A DNA stretch of 64,000 nucleotides from Sipunculus nudus (taxonomy: Eukaryota; Annelida; Sipuncula; Golfingiida; Sipunculidae). Position 1 is the stretch's first letter. Each line of letters opens with the position of its first letter. A program made the position numbers and the translations under genes. Positions 1 to 10,872 of this stretch are shown in pieces. The stretch lies in NCBI GenBank assembly GCA_026874595.1, contig CM049318.1, forward strand, positions 6,339,741-6,403,740. The letters are read 5' to 3'. Under the pieces are notes generated by a model. The model saw nothing but the letters and a program-made list of their open reading frames with translations, did no database searches and had not been told where the DNA came from.

Positions 1-869
1 TGACCAGGTGGCTCCAAGTACCTCCAGATTTTGTATAATGAATCAATGCCCTTTTCTCATGAGTGATTTGCAGTAATGGCCTGAAATTATGCATATCCAT
101 AGATCGTTGACTCCTCCATCTTATACTTAAGACTGGTGGTGCCATGAACAATAATTTTTCCGTGGCCTCCATTTGTACATGTGCTTTTAGTGGAAATTGC
201 TCATATCTCAGCAGTGGTTCAAGGTATTGGTTTGAAATTTGGCATGTCCATCCATCTTGGAAAGTTTTGTCATAAATGAGACAGCTGGCACCACTTACCT
301 TTCCGTTTTTGTTGAATAAATTTTTGCCCCTTTCTCAGGAGTGAATCACAGCATTGGCCTGAAATTGTGGATATCCATAGATCTGGGACTCTTCCATCTT
401 GTACTTAAAACTGGTGGCACCATCTGAAATTATTTTCTCATGGTGTCCATCTGTACATGTATGTGTTTTTGATGGAAATGGCTCATATCTCTTATGAGTG
501 GTTCCAGGTATTGGTCTGAAATTTGGCATATCCATCCCTCTTGGAAGTTTTTCTCATAAACCAGACAGGTCTCACAACTTACCTTTCTGTTTTCCTAGAA
601 TGAATTAATGCTCTTTTCTCAGGAGTGAGTCAAAGTATTGGCCTGAAATTGTGCATATTTATAGATCTTGAACTCCTCCATCATGTACTCAAGACTGGTG
701 GCACCATCTGCAAACTTTTCCCCTGGCTCCAATCTGTACTTGTGTAATGGGTGTTAATTGCTCATATTTAAGGTGTGGGTCAAGGTATTGGTCTGAAATT
801 TGGCATGTTCATCCAACTTGGAAAGTTGTCACATAAACCAGACACTTTGCGCCATCTACCTTCCATTTT
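1..869 (+). repeat. ~283-bp tandem units, left part of an interrupted array
   Basis: Roughly three copies of a ~283-bp unit are visible. The phrase 'tttctca.gagtga' followed by 'ggcctgaaatt' recurs near 50, 335 and 620, and a second half-unit ('ggtattggtctgaaattt') recurs near 220, 505 and 785. Each half ends near a degenerate GGTGGCRCCA motif. The same unit resumes at 11,538, so this array was split by the material between 870 and 11,537. No coding sequence is supported here; the short open frames fall in the repeat. Confidence 0.8.
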
Positions 870-1756
870 TTAGCGAACCTGGAGCTTATGCGATGGTGCG
901 TCATCGTCCGACGGCTGTCCAAGGTTGGCTGTCCAATGTCCATGGCTGTAAGTCAGAAAACGTTGGAGTTAGCAGCTCCAAATTACATATAAGAATTAGT
1001 CACATGTAAAAACATGGTGTCCTAAAGCTTATTATTTGATATCTGCATTAATTTAGATTTTATAGAGAAATAGCTTAAAAACCTTTAAAAATCTTCTGTG
1101 AAACTGTCCAGCCAAATTGTCCAATATTTCACAGAAATGTCCATGGAACAATCTCTCTCAAGTTTGTTCAGATGGTTCCAGTTCAGTGATTTTTGACAGA
1201 GTTACAGGAAGTTGAACTTGAGTCATATCTGAATTTGTGGTATTGGTGGCGCCACCTGCATTGGTCTTTTTGTACAGGGGTCAACGGTGCCTGAAGCATA
1301 CAGAGGGCTACAAAAAACTTCTCTGAAAGGGTAAAGCCAAATTGTTAGCGAACCTGTGAGCTTATGCGATGGTGCAGCGTCGTCCGTTGTGTGTCGTGCG
1401 TGGTCTGTACGTTAACCATAGCTATCTCAAAAACGGCAGAAGCTAGCATCACCAAATTTTTTGCAAATAATCAGTCATCTGAAAAACTATCGGATTTTGT
1501 TTATTTTTTTTCTAACTGCATTTTCTTAGATTTTATAGGGAAAAAGCTAAAAAAGCTTTAAAAATTCTCTTCTCCGAAACTGTCCAGCCAAATTGTCAAG
1601 TATTTTACAGAAATGATCCCTAGAACAATCTTTCTTAAGTTTATTCGAATGGTTCCAGTTTGGAGATTTTTGGCCAAGTTACAGGAGGTTGAACTTAGTC
1701 ATCTGTCCAAAAAAGCACACTAAAATTAAAATCTCAGAAACGGCTAGAGCTATAAT

Positions 1757-2150
1757 CGGTCCGTCGATTTACCCAAAACACCGGTGTTTTGGGTAAATAG
1801 GACGAAACACTATGAAACACCTATTAAGCCTCAATATTTAACAAATTTAACAACACATGTCGTTAGAATATAACATTATTCACTTACAGGCGTTGTTTTA
1901 AAGTAAAATGTTGGATAATAAAGTAAATTTTGAGTGTTTAGTTTGAGATCGTTTACGCCGGCCACAAGAGCCCGACTTTTTCCATTACACCCCTTGATCG
2001 GTAGTGCTGCCATCCCCTGGAGGATATGAAAACAACCGTGCTCCGGGTTGGTCAGGCAAAACATCGTGACTCCCGCCTTAAACATGCCGTCCACCTCGTT
2101 CCAGAACGGGCTACATGCTTATGATAATAGTGTTGATTATGTGATTATTA
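1757..2150 (+). repeat. Left terminal inverted repeat of the MULE-like element
   Basis: The outermost bases read GGTCCGTCG, followed at 1,767-1,798 by a perfect 32-bp palindrome whose half is ATTTACCCAAAACACC. The arm is the reverse complement of 6,800-7,195 with only scattered differences until about 2,150, where similarity fades into AT-rich sequence. On the minus strand it holds an open frame (1,876-2,094) matching the one in the right arm with two residue changes. Confidence 0.85.
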
Positions 2151-2262
2151 AATAATAATTAGGACATAGACCTAAAAATCAAGAAAAGGAGAATAAACTT
2201 GATTTTAGCGAGTCCTATAGGCCCATGAGTTGCAGCTTGGGGTTAAACCGCGAGAACATGTT

Positions 2263-2361
2263 TCAGACACATGTGGACATCGTCGGCCGCTTAGTCTGAC
2301 AATTGGGCCAACCCATGTTAACATAACACGAGTCACTGAAGTCACCGGGCGTGTATGCCAT
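2263..2361 (-). pseudogene. Short exon-like frame inside the MULE-like element
   Basis: The minus strand reads an ATG followed by 31 sense codons (MAYTPGDFSDSCYVNMGWPN and 12 more) before a stop. Beyond the stop the same frame stays open for another 15 codons. The patch is richer in GC and CpG than its surroundings. No family is recognised. It may be a captured exon piece, a decayed element gene or chance. Confidence 0.15.
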
Positions 2362-2777
2362 GTAAATAAAAACTTTTTTTCCAGAAGGATGATATTATTA
2401 TTTCCCTAAGGATGATTAACTTTCACTCTCAACAGATGATTTGTTACTCCGTGTTCTGACTTATGCATAAAGCTGGACTCGTGGGTTATATACACATTTA
2501 TCGTTATAAACTTTAACGTTCTATCGTTATAAACTGGACTTTCGTTTTTCGTAATTGAACATTTATTATAGGGCCCTAATAGAATGTAGGAATATACCCA
2601 AATATCAAACCCCTTCTTTCGGGAGAAAGATCTTTCGGGAGAAAGAAGATCTTTCGGGTATCGTGTAACAGCGAATGTGAAGCACTGCAAATACTGAAAT
2701 AATTAAGATTCTGAAGGGTTTATTACTATTGAGGACTATGAATATTTTATCTTTCACCTGAGCAGATGCTGTTTAAT

Positions 2778-2778
<1 letters not shown>

Positions 2779-2819
<41 letters not shown>
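2779..2819. repeat. (TA)n microsatellite
   Basis: About 20 uninterrupted TA dinucleotides in the interior of the MULE-like element. Confidence 0.95.
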
Positions 2820-2823
<4 letters not shown>

Positions 2824-3152
2824 AGTCATGCATTATTATTTAGTTGTAACATAATGTGAATCTGAGTAATTATACTGGTGCATGTTCCTGATTAATTATG
2901 TGATCACTCGGTTGCAGGATCATTATTTTTCATGTATTATACATACAAAATATATGTCTACATTTTCAATAAATGCTATAAGATTTATTTCACTCTGACT
3001 TGGTACTTGTAACATGTAAATGTGACTTTATCATGTGGACTCTATAGCTTAGTATATACCTAAATTATTCTCATGCCCTAATTATATTATTCATAAAATA
3101 TCTTAATGTTTAAGGTCCTTAACATCTGGTCGAGTGTTATATTTTTTTTCAG

Positions 3153-3546
3153 AATCCAGTATTAAAACTCCATGTTTTGAGCACTTATTCTGGATCATCA
3201 TATCAAAATACATCATTGAAATTTTGTAAAAGACACATCATCGAGGCACTGCATTCTGAGATAAAGCTGCAGATGCTAAACGTAAGGAGAGCCCTGCATG
3301 GTCAAGGTTATTACGTCCTGACAGAGACACTTTGTCCATGATTACGTTTGGACTACTTTGTCTCAAGAAGAGAAGGACCAACATTTACGCAAATTCCTTA
3401 AGGCCAATGCTCCACAGGTAGCTCCAGAATCCAAAGTGATAAAGGCAACACGTTTCAACTTCACGGTCCCAAAGGTTCCGAATGTTGCAAAAAAACCAGG
3501 CCAGAGAAAACGCCCACGCAGCGAACGAACCAGCACACGCCAGTAA
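3153..3546 (+). pseudogene. Exon-like coding remnant with a frameshift, inside the MULE-like element
   Basis: A pyrimidine tract and AG at 3,141-3,152 look like a splice acceptor. From 3,153 one frame stays open for 60 codons (begins NPVLKLHVLSTYSGSSYQNT, ends YVLTETLCP) to a TGA at 3,333. A neighbouring frame then continues (DYVWTTLSQEEKDQHLRKFL and on) to a TAA at 3,544, ending in a basic tail KKPGQRKRPRSERTSTRQ. The switch suggests one frameshift or an unrecognised intron. Product unknown: it could be the element's own decayed protein or a captured host exon. No catalytic motif was recognised. Confidence 0.3.
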
Positions 3547-3662
3547 TGATGAACAGACTGTTTACAGTGACATATGTGTCCTGTGTAATTGTATTGTTTG
3601 TATATGCAAAGGAGGAATCGATATGGTTTTAGTCATCAGTCCTTTGAATGAACTGGAGTATG

Positions 3663-3665
<3 letters not shown>

Positions 3666-3716
<51 letters not shown>
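3666..3716. repeat. (TA)n microsatellite
   Basis: About 25 TA dinucleotides, inside the MULE-like element. Confidence 0.95.
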
Positions 3717-3720
<4 letters not shown>

Positions 3721-4461
3721 CATGATGCTTCATATATACCATGCAGGATTCCAGGTATTAAATTTGTTTAAAAATTTACAGGCCAGTCGGGCCTGTATAA
3801 TACCGGGAAAATATACATACCAAGAACTTTCAGGTGGTATGTCAAGAAATTTATATATTTGAAAGCCAGAAAAACAATTTTCCACATGTAACCTATTTGT
3901 TTAATGTTATATGCATGCCCGCTGCAAAGGGTCAGTGCTTATTATTTCTATTTGGTTTTAGTTTATAAAAAAACATGGTCATTCTTGTCCATTTGTCAGT
4001 GCCTGTTATTGGATCCCCGCTTGATCATAATAAAAAATGCGTCAATGAAAATCGTCTTTTTACATCTGACAGGTCATGCTCTATATATCAGCACTTGGAA
4101 CTTCAGAACATACTCATATAATGTAAAATTACAATAATGGATATTAAGACTGGATCCTCAATCTATTTTTCAGTCTGTTTCAGTTTATTCATTTTGGAAA
4201 ATCCTTTTCCTATGGCCAGCTGATGCACAAAATACTTGTAAAATAAAATGCCACCATACTGCACTAAAAATTCCACGGCCAGCACGGTGTCTACAAATGC
4301 TGAACACATTTTCTGTAACTATATTGTCTGAGCGAGAAATGTTAATAAATCTGTATACTGTCTATACGTCTCCATAGATTCTAACAACATTCACCTGATG
4401 ATCGGGTCGCATCCCGTGAAAGAGACTGTAGTGAAATTACAGTGTTGTTTTTCTTCAGAGT

Positions 4462-4474
4462 TATATATATAGAG

Positions 4475-4508
<34 letters not shown>

Positions 4509-4546
4509 CCGGGCCTCATCTTTCCATGCCCCCCCCCCCCCCCCCC
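4462..4546. repeat. (TA)n microsatellite followed by an 18-C tract
   Basis: An interrupted TA run (4,462-4,507) is followed after 21 bases by a run of 18 C residues at 4,529-4,546. The C run lies directly before the exon-like patch at 4,549-4,836. Confidence 0.95.
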
Positions 4547-4548
4547 GG

Positions 4549-4836
4549 GACCTCGTGAAGTCATCGACAAATGGATAGAAGGCCGAAGTGTTGCGGCCAC
4601 GCTATGGACCCTGCATGGACAATTTGGACATACACCTGTGTGATATATGTGCATGTCCTGATGGGGCGCTTGTTGATATTAAGACAGGTGGGATTCTGCT
4701 TATCGGCAGACTCCCAGCCGGACCGATTGAAAACGCGCGCAACCAATTAGCGCTAGCAATAACGAGATTAACGGCTGATCTCGCGGCCCTCACAAACAAG
4801 GGCCCGATTGACCACGGCTGCAGGTGGTACAATTAG
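4549..4836 (+). pseudogene. GC-rich exon-like patch, frame broken, inside the MULE-like element
   Basis: One frame reads GPREVIDKWIEGRSVAATLW and on to a stop near 4,640. An overlapping frame, open from 4,579, reads through MDNLDIHLCDICACPDGALV and on to a TAG at 4,834-4,836. It includes a hydrophobic stretch (GGILLIGRLPAGPI). The patch has many CpG dinucleotides, unlike the AT-rich surroundings. It lies on the same strand as the patch at 3,153-3,546, so the two may be parts of one decayed gene. I recognise no family. Confidence 0.3.
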
Positions 4837-5033
4837 TACCGGCCATCGTGGGAACAAGGCTTGTAATGTGTGAAATGTCATGAGGTCCTGCACGTATAGG
4901 TTGCTCCCTCTGGCCCAAGATTAGATAACAAAGCTGATGTTTTACAAGTTTGAAATAATATATATCACAATAGGTCTTTTGATTTTAACTTTTGTAGCTA
5001 CCTGAATTAACTAGACAAGAACTTGTAGTCTAA

Positions 5034-5150
5034 GGAATAATAATAATAATAATAATAACCGCCTTAACAATGGTTAACGGTATGGATAGAAGCATAGGTC
5101 TTCCCTTTAACTGCATGTATGGATAGAGGCATATGTCTTCCCTTTAACAA
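5034..5150. repeat. (TAA)n tract and a ~48-bp tandem duplication
   Basis: A short TAA run (5,034-5,058) precedes two copies of a ~48-bp unit beginning 'tatggatagaRgcata' and ending 'cttccctttaac'. Confidence 0.7.
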
Positions 5151-6799
5151 TAACTTGAAATGGCATATGAATTGATTCCTGAAACAGTTGCACATAATGA
5201 TGGAGAGGGATTTAACGTAAGCAGGCAATACTGGGTGTATTCTCCTGAGTAAAACATTGATGTAAATACTGTATATTCAGATACTATCGTGGGCCTTACA
5301 TTCATGGTTTTTGTGCTATAAAACATATCGTGGGGTATTTGCATGAATTCGAAGAATAAGACTGGAAATGTGTATAATTTGTGGTTTTATTAATCTTCAC
5401 GTACATGTTATTGAAAAAGAGTCCATTATCGGCATATACATCGGCAACTCAATTGATCTGCGAATCACACGGTGTGCTTCCCCGCAATCATTACGCAAGT
5501 GTTGTCCAAGGAGGGAGGGCCCGCTGCACGGTGCCTTCTTCCAAGTTTAATTAGCCATGACGAGCGCGTGCTGACACGTGCACGTATCTGCCTTAGCTCC
5601 TCATTCCCTCATATTTCTTAACGAGAAATAATTAATGACAACAGTTAATAGATACCGGAAATGAGATGTAATTTAGTCAAAAATTCGTCAAATATTTAAA
5701 ATATATGATTTTACATACATGAATTTAATACCACATAAAAATTGAACATTTAGGTGTTCTTGAGCGATGTCAGGAGAAATTAACATATAAGATAAAAGAA
5801 GAACAACGGAATTGCAAAAAAAAAAGATATGCTTTATAAATCAGTACATATTATTTACTAGTTTCAGTCATAATATAATAAAAAACAAATTCATGAAGCT
5901 TTATTGGAAATTCATCAAACATATTGGTTGAGGTCGATCCCGTGTTGCCCCGTCAATGAATACATGTTACTTCTCAATGTATGTTATTTGATAACTCGGT
6001 GATTTTTTTTATCGTTGGGATCTTGAAATCGTGGATTATCTTTACCCACGAAAATAAAATTCCAACAAATATTTCTGAATATACAGTAATAATAAATCCT
6101 TGCCAATTTTCACACGGGTTGGCCTTGTAACAATGTAGTAAATTATATTCAGGGGCCCTCATAGTCATGACAGATGGATTATGAAAATATACATAAATAC
6201 ATAAGCGGTCTTGACAAATTAATATACATCAAAATTGGAGAGAGCGTATAGCTATGTTGGAATTGCTCCCTTTAGTAATGAAAACAATAAATGTAAGTAT
6301 ATATCTCAAATCTTATAATTTGTACTTGTATTGCCGTGGGCTTAGTTTTAAAAAAAGTTGTGGCCCGACGTCATGTCAGTGATCATTTTCCATGTCCATG
6401 TATGGAGTAACACGAAATGAATTTTAACTACGAACCTCTTGTTAGTTCTTTATTCTAATTCAGCTTTAAAATGCACATAGGCCTGTAGGAAAGGCAGTAT
6501 GATGTACTATATAAACATTCATTTGTGTCTTTTGTTATTCAAAAGCGAATTAACAAAAAAAAAGAGTTGGACTAAAGAATTCATTTTTTTTTCTTTCATC
6601 CGTCCACTCTTCCCTTCGTTTATTTATACACCTGACCCAGTGCAATAACAGTTATAATAATAATAGTAAAATTAATAATGATATTATTCACATAGACATA
6701 ATTCACATAAATGAATCAATCGATTATTTCATTCATTCGTCCATCTGGCCCACAGTAACAACAACAGTAATAATATCCATTATATAATAATAACATTCC

Positions 6800-7195
6800 A
6801 AATCACATAATCAGCGCTATAAATTTACCATAAACATGTAGCCCGTTCTGGAACGAGGTGGACGGCATGTTTAAGGCGGGAGTCACGATGTTTTGCCTGA
6901 CCAACCCGGAGCACGGTTGTTTTCATATCCTCCAGGGGGTGGCAGCACTACCGATCAAGGGGTGTAATGGAAAAAGTCGGGCTCTTGTGGCCGGCGTAAA
7001 CGATCTCAAACTAAACACTCAAAATTTACTTTATTATCCAACATTTTACTTTGAAACGACGCCTGTAAGTGAATAATGTTATATTCTAACGACGTGTATT
7101 GTTAAATTTGTTAAATATTGAGGCTTAATAGGTGTTTCGTAGTGTTTCGTCCTATTTACCCAAAACACCGGTGTTTTGGGTAAATCGATGGACCC
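6800..7195 (-). repeat. Right terminal inverted repeat of the MULE-like element
   Basis: Mirror of the left arm, ending ...CGATGGACCC before the target duplication. The same perfect 32-bp palindrome lies at 7,154-7,185, ten bases inside the end. On the plus strand, an open frame from 6,834 to 7,076 (SPFWNEVDGMFKAGVTMFCL and on) runs toward the outer end. Its partner in the left arm differs by V/M and E/K. It has no internal ATG before residue 10, and no family is recognised. Confidence 0.85.
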
Positions 7196-7205
7196 AGCTA
7201 TAATC

Positions 7206-7790
7206 ACCAAATTTTATACCAATGTTTGTCACACATGTCATATCTGAAATTGAGGTATTGGTGGCGCCACCTACATTGATGTGTTTTTTTACAAGCGAAA
7301 ATATAATTTTAAACTCTTCTAGCTTATACACTGACTTATGATGAAACTGTTAAGCCGATTGGTTTAAACTTTACAAGAATTATTCTATGGTAGGGTTCTG
7401 CCAGTTTTATAAGAATAGATAAGGTGAATACAGCTTTGAAAAAAGCATTGTAGCCAATTGAAAAAGGCATCCTGTGTTTGAAAACAGATTTGACAACATG
7501 CTGAGTTTCAGCAGCCAAGTCAAGAGGTCACTCAGTACAAACAGGTGGGGTCCAGACATCACCATGGCAACTGACCTGGCTCTGGTGGGTGTCTATAGAC
7601 AATGTGTCTAGACGTCAAGACACAGCATCTAGATGTCTAGACACAATGTCTAGATGCAGAATTCCCAGATTATTGGAACTATATCTTTCAACTGTTTGAA
7701 AAAACTTGGTTTGCATTTTTTAGCGAATCGGGTTTATCATCAGGTCACATGTGAACTGCTGCGCCGTCATTTTGGTTGACTTCTGACCTT
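7206..7790 (+). repeat. Family 2 body with XbaI-type palindrome cluster
   Basis: This resumes the family 2 unit interrupted at 1,757 and carries a perfect GGTGGCGCCACC at 7,260-7,271. Between 7,585 and 7,650, TCTAGACG/TCTAGATG motifs are clustered. The block 7,410-7,680 is repeated, diverged, at 8,778-9,005. A further shared segment (7,640-7,850) reappears at 42,520-42,770. Confidence 0.7.
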
Positions 7791-8775
7791 TCCTCTCTGC
7801 CCAGCGTCCATTTGTGCATCTGTTTCCACACATAAACCCACATATCTCAGGAACCATTTGACAGATCAGGCTACAAATTTTGCACAAATGTAGCCCTTTG
7901 ATAGCTTTATAACATACACTAAAAATGGTGGCACCACCTGCAACCATTTTTGCACAGCGACCATCTGTTCATCTGCCTTGGGATAAAATCACTCATATCT
8001 CAGCAGTGGTTTGACTTTTCCACCTGAAATTTTGCAGGTTTATACATCCTAGACAGCTTTCTCGAGTTTATGACAGGTGGCGCCACCTACATTCATGTTT
8101 ACTCTGCAGACATCCAAGCTCATATCTCGGGAACCGTTTGACCGATTGAGCCAAAATTTTGCAAGTGTATAGATCTCACATAGCTCTTCATCATAGGCAA
8201 AACTGGTGGCGCCACCTGCAACCATTTATGCACAACGTCCATCTGTTCATCTGCCTTGGGATAAAATCATTCATATCTCAGCAGTGGTTTGACTTATCCA
8301 CCTGAAATTTTGCAGGTTTATACATCCTGGACAGCTTTCTCGATTTTATGACAGGTGGCACCACCTACATTCATGTTTACTCTGCAGACATCCAAGCTCA
8401 TATCTCGGGAACTGTTTGACTGATCTGGCCAAAATTTTGCAAGTGTATAGATCTCACATAGCTCTCATCATAGGCAAAACTGGTTGCGCCACCTGCAACC
8501 ATTTATGCACAACTTCCATCAGTTCATCTGCCTTGGGATAAAATAACTCATATCTGAGAAGTGGTTTGACTTTTCCACCTGAAATTTTGCAGGTTTATAC
8601 ATAATAGACAGCTCTCATGATTTTATGACAGGTGGTGACACCTACATTCAGGTTTACTTTGCAGACATCCAAGCTCGTATCTCTGGAACGGTTTGACTGA
8701 TTAGGCCAAAATTTTGCATGTGTATAGATCTCACATAGCTCTTCATGATAGCAAAACTGGTGGCGCCACCTGCTT
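7790..8775 (+). repeat. ~277-bp dimeric tandem array (A/B monomers of ~138 bp)
   Basis: The phrase 'ggtttgac' after 'cagcagt' or 'gagaagt' falls at 8,008, 8,286 and 8,562. Each ~277-bp period contains two related ~138-bp halves: half A has 'atctcgggaaccgtttgac', half B 'atctcagcagtggtttgac'. Both halves have 'aaattttgca' and end in the GGTGGCGCCACC motif (perfect at 8,076, 8,205 and 8,759). The same array recurs at 47,354-48,540. The minus strand stays open over parts of it, but the frames follow the repeat and are not taken as coding. Confidence 0.85.
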
Positions 8776-9090
8776 TTAAAAAAGCAGTGTAGCCAATTGA
8801 AAAAGGCTTTCAGGGTTTGAAAACAGATTTGGCAGCATGGCAAGTTTCAACATGTCAAGTCAAGAGGACAATCAGTGCACTCAGGTGCAGTACAGATATC
8901 ACCATGGCAACTGACCTGGCTCTGCTTGGTGTCCGCATACAATCTAGACGTTTAGACGATGGGTCTAGACACACCGTCTGGACGTCTAGAACCTGCCAAC
9001 TGAGTCAGATTTTACAACAGTTCAAGTTACACTCTGTATCTATAAATAACTTTGGCAGACTGCCAACCATTTCAGATTTGCCAACAGGTC

Positions 9091-9144
9091 AAGTTTCAGT
9101 CTGTAAGAGCCAGTGGTAAGTTTCAGTCTGTAAGAGCCAGTGGT
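9091..9144 (+). repeat. 27-bp tandem duplication
   Basis: Two identical 27-bp copies, beginning 'aagtttcagtctgtaagag', lie head to tail within family 2 sequence. Confidence 0.9.
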
Positions 9145-9359
9145 GCTGTTACATGTGGCACATTAGGTACCCTGACCTGGGGGAAAGCTGAGCCTCCATT
9201 GCCAGGATGCATGAGTAGGTGTGACTCAATACCAAGGCTACAAAAGAAACTTGTTCTTAGATTTTATAGGGAAAAAGCAAAAAAAAAATGTTTATGCCCC
9301 CACAACAAAGTGGCCGGGGCATATAGTTTTACCCATGTCCGTCCTTCCGTCATTCTGTC

Positions 9360-9925
9360 ATTCTGAAATCAAACAGTTGTACGGACTTTTTTTCGCAGTG
9401 CCTGCAGATATTGGCCTGATTTTTGGTGTGTGGACAGATAATGACCAGTTACAGATCAAGTTCGAGTTTCATCTCGGTTGACCTACTTTTGACTGTTTTA
9501 CGGCTCCTAAACTTAGAAAATGTCATGAAAAATAGAAATTTTCATGACAAATACACATGTACAGACTTTTTTTCACAATGCCTGCAGATTTTGGCCTGAT
9601 TTTTGGTGTGTGGGCAGATAATGACCAGTTACAGATTGAGTTCGCGTTTCGTCGTGGTTGACCTACTTTTGACCGTTTTACGGCTCCTAAACTTAGAAAA
9701 TTTCATGAAAAATAGATATTTTTATGACAAATACACATGTACGGACTTTTTTTCGCAATGCCTGCAGATATTGACCTGATTTATGGTGTGTGGACAGATA
9801 ATGACCAGTTACAGATTGAGTTTGCGTTTCGTCACGGTTGACCTACTTTTGATTGTTTTACAGCTCCTAAACATAGAAAATTGCATGAAAAATATAAATT
9901 TTCATGAAAAATGTACATGTACAGC
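9360..9925 (+). repeat. ~184-bp tandem units of family 3
   Basis: Three copies start near 9,375, 9,560 and 9,740, each with 'cggactttttttcgcaatg', 'ttttggtgtgtggacagata' and 'ggttgacctacttttga'. Further diverged copies follow the inserted family 4 element (10,877-11,200). Unlike most arrays here, these units lack the GGTGGCGCCACC palindrome. Confidence 0.85.
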
Positions 9926-9930
9926 CGTTT

Positions 9931-10872
9931 TTAGCCCTCAGCTCATAGGCTGATGGGCTATTGTTGTCACCCAAGCTGTCCGTCTGTCCATCCGTCTTGA
10001 CGTCCGTCTGTCTGTCCGTCTGTTTGTCCGTCTGTCTGTCCATCTGACGTCCGTCCGTGCGTGTCTGTTAACTTTTACCTTGTGAGCAGGATTTCTCTAA
10101 AAGGATTCACAGTTGGAATTTTATTTCATCAGTGAAGATGTATATCGATAAAATCTCAGTCAAGTTCGAAGATGGGTGACCTTGACCCATTTTTCTACAT
10201 TTTACAGTTGATTATAGAAAAATACTCAGAAGCTTATATCTTGGGAACCATTGTGTCGATTTTCACAAAACTTACTATGATCATTGGGACTGATGGTCTG
10301 TAGGTGCTGCACAATTTTGGTGGCGCCACCTGCAATTTCTGATTTTTTAATCAATTTTTATCGGATTTTTCAATTTTGGCCTTGTGAGCGGGATATCTCT
10401 TAAAGGATTCACCGTTGGAATTTTATTTCATCAGTGAAGATATATATCAACAAAATCTTGGTCAAGTGCAAAGATTGGTGATCTTGACCTATTTTTCTTT
10501 GTTTTAGAGCTGATGATACAAAAACACTCAGAAGCTTATATCTCAGGAACCATTGTGTGGATTCTCACAAAACTTACTATGATCATTTGGAATGATGGTC
10601 TGTGCGTGCTGCACAATTTTGGTGGCACCACCTACAATTTCTGATTTTTTAATGAATTTTTATCAGATTTTTCAATTTTGAAAATTTACAAAATTTTGGT
10701 CAAGTTCAAAGATGGGTGATCTTGACCTACTTTTCAAGGTCACAGAGCTTAGTATAGAAAAAAACTTAGGAGCTTATTTCTCAGGAAGCATTTGGTGGAT
10801 TGTTATGAAACATGGTACATACCTCTCCAATTTAAATTTATAACTTAATATCAGCTTTTGCTAATATTCTAG
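9931..10872 (+). mobile_element. Family 4 element, TTAGCCC...CTAG, nested in family 3
   Basis: Begins after TTT with TAGCCC-TCAGC, which pairs with GCTGA-TGGGCTA at 9,949-9,960 to form a 5' hairpin. A CTGTC/CCGTC-rich stretch follows (9,975-10,065). The core has about three ~300-bp units, with a perfect GGTGGCGCCACC at 10,319-10,330 and a one-base variant at 10,621. It ends at CTAG (10,869-10,872) followed by TTTT. The family 3 unit ('acatgtac...' then 'gcaatgc...') resumes across the insertion, which supports both boundaries. Confidence 0.65.

Larger units (their letters stand above)
1757..7195. mobile_element. 5.4-kb long-TIR DNA transposon, MULE-like, with 9-10 bp target duplication
   Basis: Two inverted arms of about 390 bp face each other. 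The bases AGCTATAATC occur just outside both ends (1,748-1,757 and 7,196-7,205). The final C may be target or element, so the duplication is 9 or 10 bp. Joining the flanks restores a family 2 repeat ('ggctagagctataatc' then 'accaaattttatacc'; compare 'agctagcatcaccaaatttt' near 1,450). Long TIRs with a 9-10 bp duplication suit Mutator-like elements, but no transposase motif was recognised, so the superfamily is an inference. The interior is AT-rich with TA microsatellites and a few GC-richer, exon-like patches. The arms differ mainly by C/T transitions, which suggests a fairly recent insertion. Confidence 0.75.

Noticed and set aside
1757-7195. Long-TIR element as a Polinton/Maverick
   Set aside because: Far too short, no integrase or polymerase segments, target duplication of 9-10 bp rather than 6, and ends not of the AG type.
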